A stretch of 5,671 bases of DNA, from assembly GCA_903891395.1 (NCBI GenBank), contig CAITEM010000513.1:1-5671 (forward strand). The letters run 5' to 3'. The notes beneath the pieces are model-generated. The model saw nothing but the letters and a program-made list of their open reading frames with translations, was not told the DNA's origin and searched no databases. The stretch is from an uncultured Hyphomicrobiales bacterium. Lineage in GTDB: Bacteria > Pseudomonadota > Alphaproteobacteria > Rhizobiales > Xanthobacteraceae. Shown here piece after piece: positions 3,857 through 5,671 of the stretch. Both the position numbers and the translations under genes were made by a program. Position 1 is the stretch's first letter; the number at the start of each line of letters is the position of its first letter.

Positions 3857-4822
3857 ATGTTCAAGAAGCCGAATTGTCCTGTCATCGCCATTGAAGAGCA
3901 TTATTGGGACCCGGAGCTGATCAAGACCTATGTCGGCGCCGAGGGCAGCCGCGGTGGCGACATGGAAAAGAAGCTTTTCGACCTCGGCGCGCTTCGCCTG
4001 AAGGAAATGGACGAGGCCGGCATCGATATCGCGGTGCTGTCGCACGGCGCGCCCTCCACCCAGAAGCTTCCGATCGAAACCGCCGCCAAACTGGCCACCG
4101 AGGTCAACGACCGGCTGGCCAAAGCATGCGCCGCCAATCCGAGCCGGTTTGCCGCATTCGCGGCGTTGCCTACCATCGACCCGCAAGCCGCCGCCGACGA
4201 ACTCGAACGCTGTGTCACCAAGCTCGGCTTCAAGGGCGCGATGCTGCACGGCATGACCAACAATGAATTCCTCGACCTCAAGAAATATTGGCCGATCTAC
4301 GAGCGCGCCGAGAAGCTCGACGTGCCGATCTACTTCCATCCGTCGCAGCCGCACCAGACCGTGACCGACATCTACCTTCAGGATTACGCCAAGGACTTCC
4401 CGCTCGTGGTGCGGCCGGGCTGGGGCTACACGGTCGAAACCGCAACACAGGCGATCCGCCTGGTGTTGTCGGGTGTCTTCGAGAAGCATCCGAACCTGAA
4501 AATCATTCTCGGCCATCTCGGCGAGACGTTGCCGTTCCTGATGTGGCGCATCGATGCCGCGCTCAAGCGGCCCGGACAGAAGGCGATGAGCTTCCGGGAT
4601 GTTTTCTGCAAGAACTTTTACATCACGACCAGCGGGTTTTTCTCCAACCCGGCGCTGCTGTGCTGCGTCATGGAGATGGGCGTCGACCACATTCTCTTTG
4701 CCGTCGATTGGCCCTTTGTCGACAATCCGCCGGCGACGGACTGGATGAAAGATATCCCGCTGTCCGACGAAGACAAGGCAAAAATCCTGAGCGGCAACAG
4801 TAAGCGGCTGTTGAAGATGTAG
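3857..4822 (+). CDS. Amidohydrolase-2 family protein, gamma-resorcylate decarboxylase-like (321 aa)
   Basis: This is a metal-dependent (beta/alpha)8-barrel enzyme of the amidohydrolase superfamily, in the ACMSD/gamma-resorcylate decarboxylase branch. Those enzymes remove CO2 non-oxidatively from aromatic acids such as 2,6-dihydroxybenzoate. The expected ligands are visible: the E-x-H motif as Glu13 and His15 in AIEEHYW, His161 in IYFHPSQP, catalytic His220 and Glu223 in ILGHLGETLP, and Asp284 in FAVDWPF. The ERCV..LGFKGAMLHG region (117-132), the MWRID motif (229-233) and the ITTSG motif (256-260) also match gamma-resorcylate decarboxylases. The length of 321 aa is normal for this branch. The ATG at 3857 is preceded by GGGGA with a 6-nt gap. 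It stands alone on its strand, facing a cupin gene across a strong hairpin. The exact substrate is uncertain: hydrolase or hydratase activity on another aromatic or lactone remains possible. Confidence 0.92.
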   Translation: MFKKPNCPVIAIEEHYWDPELIKTYVGAEGSRGGDMEKKLFDLGALRLKEMDEAGIDIAVLSHGAPSTQKLPIETAAKLATEVNDRLAKACAANPSRFAAFAALPTIDPQAAADELERCVTKLGFKGAMLHGMTNNEFLDLKKYWPIYERAEKLDVPIYFHPSQPHQTVTDIYLQDYAKDFPLVVRPGWGYTVETATQAIRLVLSGVFEKHPNLKIILGHLGETLPFLMWRIDAALKRPGQKAMSFRDVFCKNFYITTSGFFSNPALLCCVMEMGVDHILFAVDWPFVDNPPATDWMKDIPLSDEDKAKILSGNSKRLLKM

Positions 4823-4834
4823 TCAGCGCGCGTC

Positions 4835-4864
4835 ATCCCGAAAGGCGCCGCCGCCTTTCGGGAT
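4835..4864. terminator. 13-bp hairpin between convergent genes (terminator or palindromic repeat)
   Basis: ATCCCGAAAGGCG (4835-4847) and CGCCTTTCGGGAT (4852-4864) are perfect inverted repeats around the loop CCGC. The hairpin lies in the 53-bp gap between the amidohydrolase stop (4822) and the cupin stop (4876). It is very stable and symmetric, so it can serve both transcripts, though no proper U-tract follows on either strand. The GTCATCCCG...CGGGAT style is also that of dispersed intergenic palindromic repeats common in Bradyrhizobium-type genomes. Confidence 0.7.
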
Positions 4865-4875
4865 CGTCACGCGTC

Positions 4876-5277
4876 TCAGACCGGGTGCTGCCGATAGTAT
4901 TCGGCGTCGCTGGCAGACTGTTTCCAGTCGGAATTCTTGCGCCAAGCCCAATGGCGCGACTTCATGTCGGTACCGTAACGCACGCGAAACAGCATGGTGC
5001 GGTTAGGCCCGTTTTCGTACTCGTGCACCTCGCCCGGCGGATGCACGATGAATGCACCGGGCGTCACCGGCACCGTTTCCCCCGGCGTGTGCATGGTGCC
5101 GCCGCCGGAAAAACAGAAGTAGATTTCGGTGGCGTCGGGGTGGCAGTGATAGGGGCTGATCTGGCCCGGCTCCCAGCAGGCGATGGTCACGTCGCCGTCG
5201 GCGATCTTGCCGAGGATTTTCTCGACGTGGTGCTTGGGATCCCATTGTTGTTCGCGTTCGAGGCTAAAGACATGCAT
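4876..5277 (-). CDS. Single-domain cupin protein (133 aa)
   Basis: This is a small cytoplasmic beta-barrel (cupin) protein, probably binding a divalent metal. Both conserved motifs are complete. Motif 1 is G38-x5-H44-x-H46-x4-E51-x6-G58, with PYHCHPDATEIYFCFSG as its core. Motif 2 is G74-x5-P80-x-G82-x2-H85-x3-N89, as in HPPGEVHEYEN. His44, His46, Glu51 and His85 would be the metal ligands. A Trp/Arg/Lys-rich tail (108-133) follows the barrel. Members act as dioxygenases, isomerases, or sensors that bind sugars or aromatic compounds; nothing here fixes the reaction. The ATG at 5275-5277 is preceded by GGAG (5289-5292) at a rather long 11-nt distance; no better start is seen. The gene is monocistronic within the window and converges on the amidohydrolase gene. 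Confidence 0.93.
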   Translation of the reverse strand: MHVFSLEREQQWDPKHHVEKILGKIADGDVTIACWEPGQISPYHCHPDATEIYFCFSGGGTMHTPGETVPVTPGAFIVHPPGEVHEYENGPNRTMLFRVRYGTDMKSRHWAWRKNSDWKQSASDAEYYRQHPV

Positions 5278-5386
5278 TTCGCGTGGTTCTCCGGCGGTGA
5301 AAGCGACTAAAGCTAGCCTATTCCGGCGCCGGGGAGGAGAGGGGCGATTGCGCTTTGCCCTCGCGCGTTGATAGAAGGTTTGGATC

Positions 5387-5462
5387 GGGCCCGTAGCTCA
5401 ATGGTTAGAGCCGACCGCTCATAACGGTCTGGTTCCTGGTTCGAGTCCAGGCGGGCCCACCA
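5387..5462 (+). tRNA. tRNA with CAT anticodon, probably tRNA-Ile2 (lysidine type)
   Basis: A complete 76-nt cloverleaf with encoded CCA is present. Its parts are the acceptor stem GGGCCCG/CGGGCCC (5387-5393 with 5452-5458), D stem GCTC/GAGC (5396-5399 with 5408-5411), anticodon stem GACCG/CGGTC (5413-5417 with 5425-5429) with loop CTCATAA and anticodon CAT (5420-5422), T stem CCTGG/CCAGG, discriminator A5459 and CCA 5460-5462. CAT occurs in initiator Met, elongator Met and Ile2 tRNAs. The paired first base (G1:C72) excludes an initiator. The short D loop and the C4:G69 and C5:G68 pairs, which TilS uses to recognise its substrate, favour tRNA-Ile2. There C34 becomes lysidine and the tRNA reads AUA. 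Elongator Met is the alternative. A weak promoter, TTGCGC (5348-5353) with GATAGA (5370-5375), lies upstream. Confidence 0.95.
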
Positions 5463-5497
5463 CGCAGTCCACTTAGTCCCCAAAGTCTCTAGCCCCG

Positions 5498-5533
5498 GCC
5501 CAAAGGCCCACAAAATGCGGGCTTTGCGGCTTT
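5498..5533 (+). terminator. Imperfect hairpin downstream of the tRNA
   Basis: GCCCAAAGGCCCAC and GCGGGCTTTGCGGC can pair with a bulge and a few mismatches around an AAAAT loop, followed by TTTGAAAG. This may be the tRNA transcript's terminator. The fold was made by eye; the pairing is imperfect and the T-run is short. Confidence 0.3.
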
Positions 5534-5585
5534 GAAAGCAGGGAGACTTGATCTCTGCCACTCGGCAATCGCGCATAGGGTGGTT

Positions 5586-5671
5586 TTAGGCACTTTGTCT
5601 CTGGCCTTCGTAAAGCCGTTCCTGGCTCCGTGCGGTGTTTACGTGTGAAATCGCGTCCAATTGCGACCCCC
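5586..5671 (-). CDS. Possible C-terminal end of an unknown gene, cut by the window edge
   Basis: A minus-strand frame open from the right edge ends with TAA at 5586-5588, giving 27 residues with a balanced, hydrophilic composition (SQLDAISHVNTARSQERLYE followed by GQRQSA). Gene ends commonly look like this, and integrase genes often lie next to tRNA genes. However, the piece is far too short to assign, and an open frame of this length arises easily by chance. Confidence 0.2.
   Translation of the reverse strand, partial: GSQLDAISHVNTARSQERLYEGQRQSA

Larger units (their letters stand above)
5463..5671. other. Unassigned flank downstream of the tRNA
   Basis: These 209 bases hold no gene I can support. 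Apart from the possible tRNA terminator, one minus-strand frame enters from the right edge and stops at TAA (5586-5588). It would encode about 27 C-terminal residues, including SQLDAISHVNTARSQERLYE, which read like a plausible hydrophilic protein tail. A second minus-strand frame is also open from the edge, to a TAA inside about 5472-5476, but looks less protein-like. Sequence to the right of the window would decide between them. Confidence 0.35.

Noticed and set aside
3833..4690. Minus-strand 285-codon frame opposite the amidohydrolase
   Set aside because: It lies antisense to an enzyme with all active-site residues conserved, and nothing in its translation is recognisable.
5313..5576. Minus-strand 87-codon open frame containing ARLDSNQEPDRYERS
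   Set aside because: It is the antisense of the tRNA. Translated tRNA complements of this kind (with the LDSNQ string) are a well-known false protein prediction.
1..5671. CRISPR arrays, insertion sequences, toxin-antitoxin pairs and defence genes
   Set aside because: I looked for regularly spaced repeats, transposase motifs, terminal inverted repeats and toxin-antitoxin-like gene pairs and found none. The two small plus-strand genes at 583-1043 do not resemble known toxin or antitoxin families.

Overview
The window looks like chromosomal DNA from an alphaproteobacterium of the order Hyphomicrobiales, most likely the Bradyrhizobium/Rhodopseudomonas/Pseudolabrys group. The reasons are the high GC content with GC-rich third codon positions, a textbook FixK/FNR box (TTGA-N6-TCAA), a CtrA-like site, and a set of small proteins of a style common in that group. 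The genus is an inference from sequence style; no database search was possible.

Layout, left to right. (1) Positions 1-95, minus strand: the 5' end of a cold-shock protein gene, with a good sigma70-type promoter about 150 bp upstream that implies a long leader RNA. (2) Positions 583-1043, plus strand: two small uncharacterised genes (80 and 53 aa), probably one transcript. (3) Positions 1047-1901, minus strand: a probable two-gene operon encoding a SnoaL-like (NTF2 fold) protein and a DUF1330 protein, with a perfect 15-bp TetR-operator-like palindrome just upstream. (4) Positions 1997-2137, minus strand: a 46-aa single-pass membrane protein. A perfect 10-bp inverted repeat covers its ribosome binding site, and a perfect FixK/FNR box lies about 57 bp upstream of its start codon. 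(5) Positions 2369-2944, plus strand: an exported lysozyme-like lytic transglycosylase. It converges on (6), positions 2972-3658, minus strand: a membrane-anchored, Pro/Ala/Glu-rich protein of unknown function. (7) Positions 3857-4822, plus strand: an amidohydrolase resembling gamma-resorcylate (2,6-dihydroxybenzoate) decarboxylase. It converges on (8), positions 4876-5277, minus strand: a single-domain cupin; a strong 13-bp hairpin separates the two. (9) Positions 5387-5462, plus strand: a tRNA with anticodon CAT, best read as the lysidine-modified tRNA-Ile2. About 209 bp of sequence with no confident gene follow it to the window edge.

The genes do not form one pathway. The SnoaL/DUF1330 pair, the amidohydrolase and the cupin fit peripheral catabolism of aromatic or other small organic compounds, each as its own small unit. 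The transglycosylase belongs to cell-wall remodelling, and the cold-shock gene and tRNA are housekeeping. The most interesting spot is the 2137-2207 interval, where an oxygen-control box, an inverted repeat on the ribosome binding site and an uncharacterised mini-membrane protein coincide. I did not find a defence system, CRISPR array, insertion sequence or obvious new multi-gene system.
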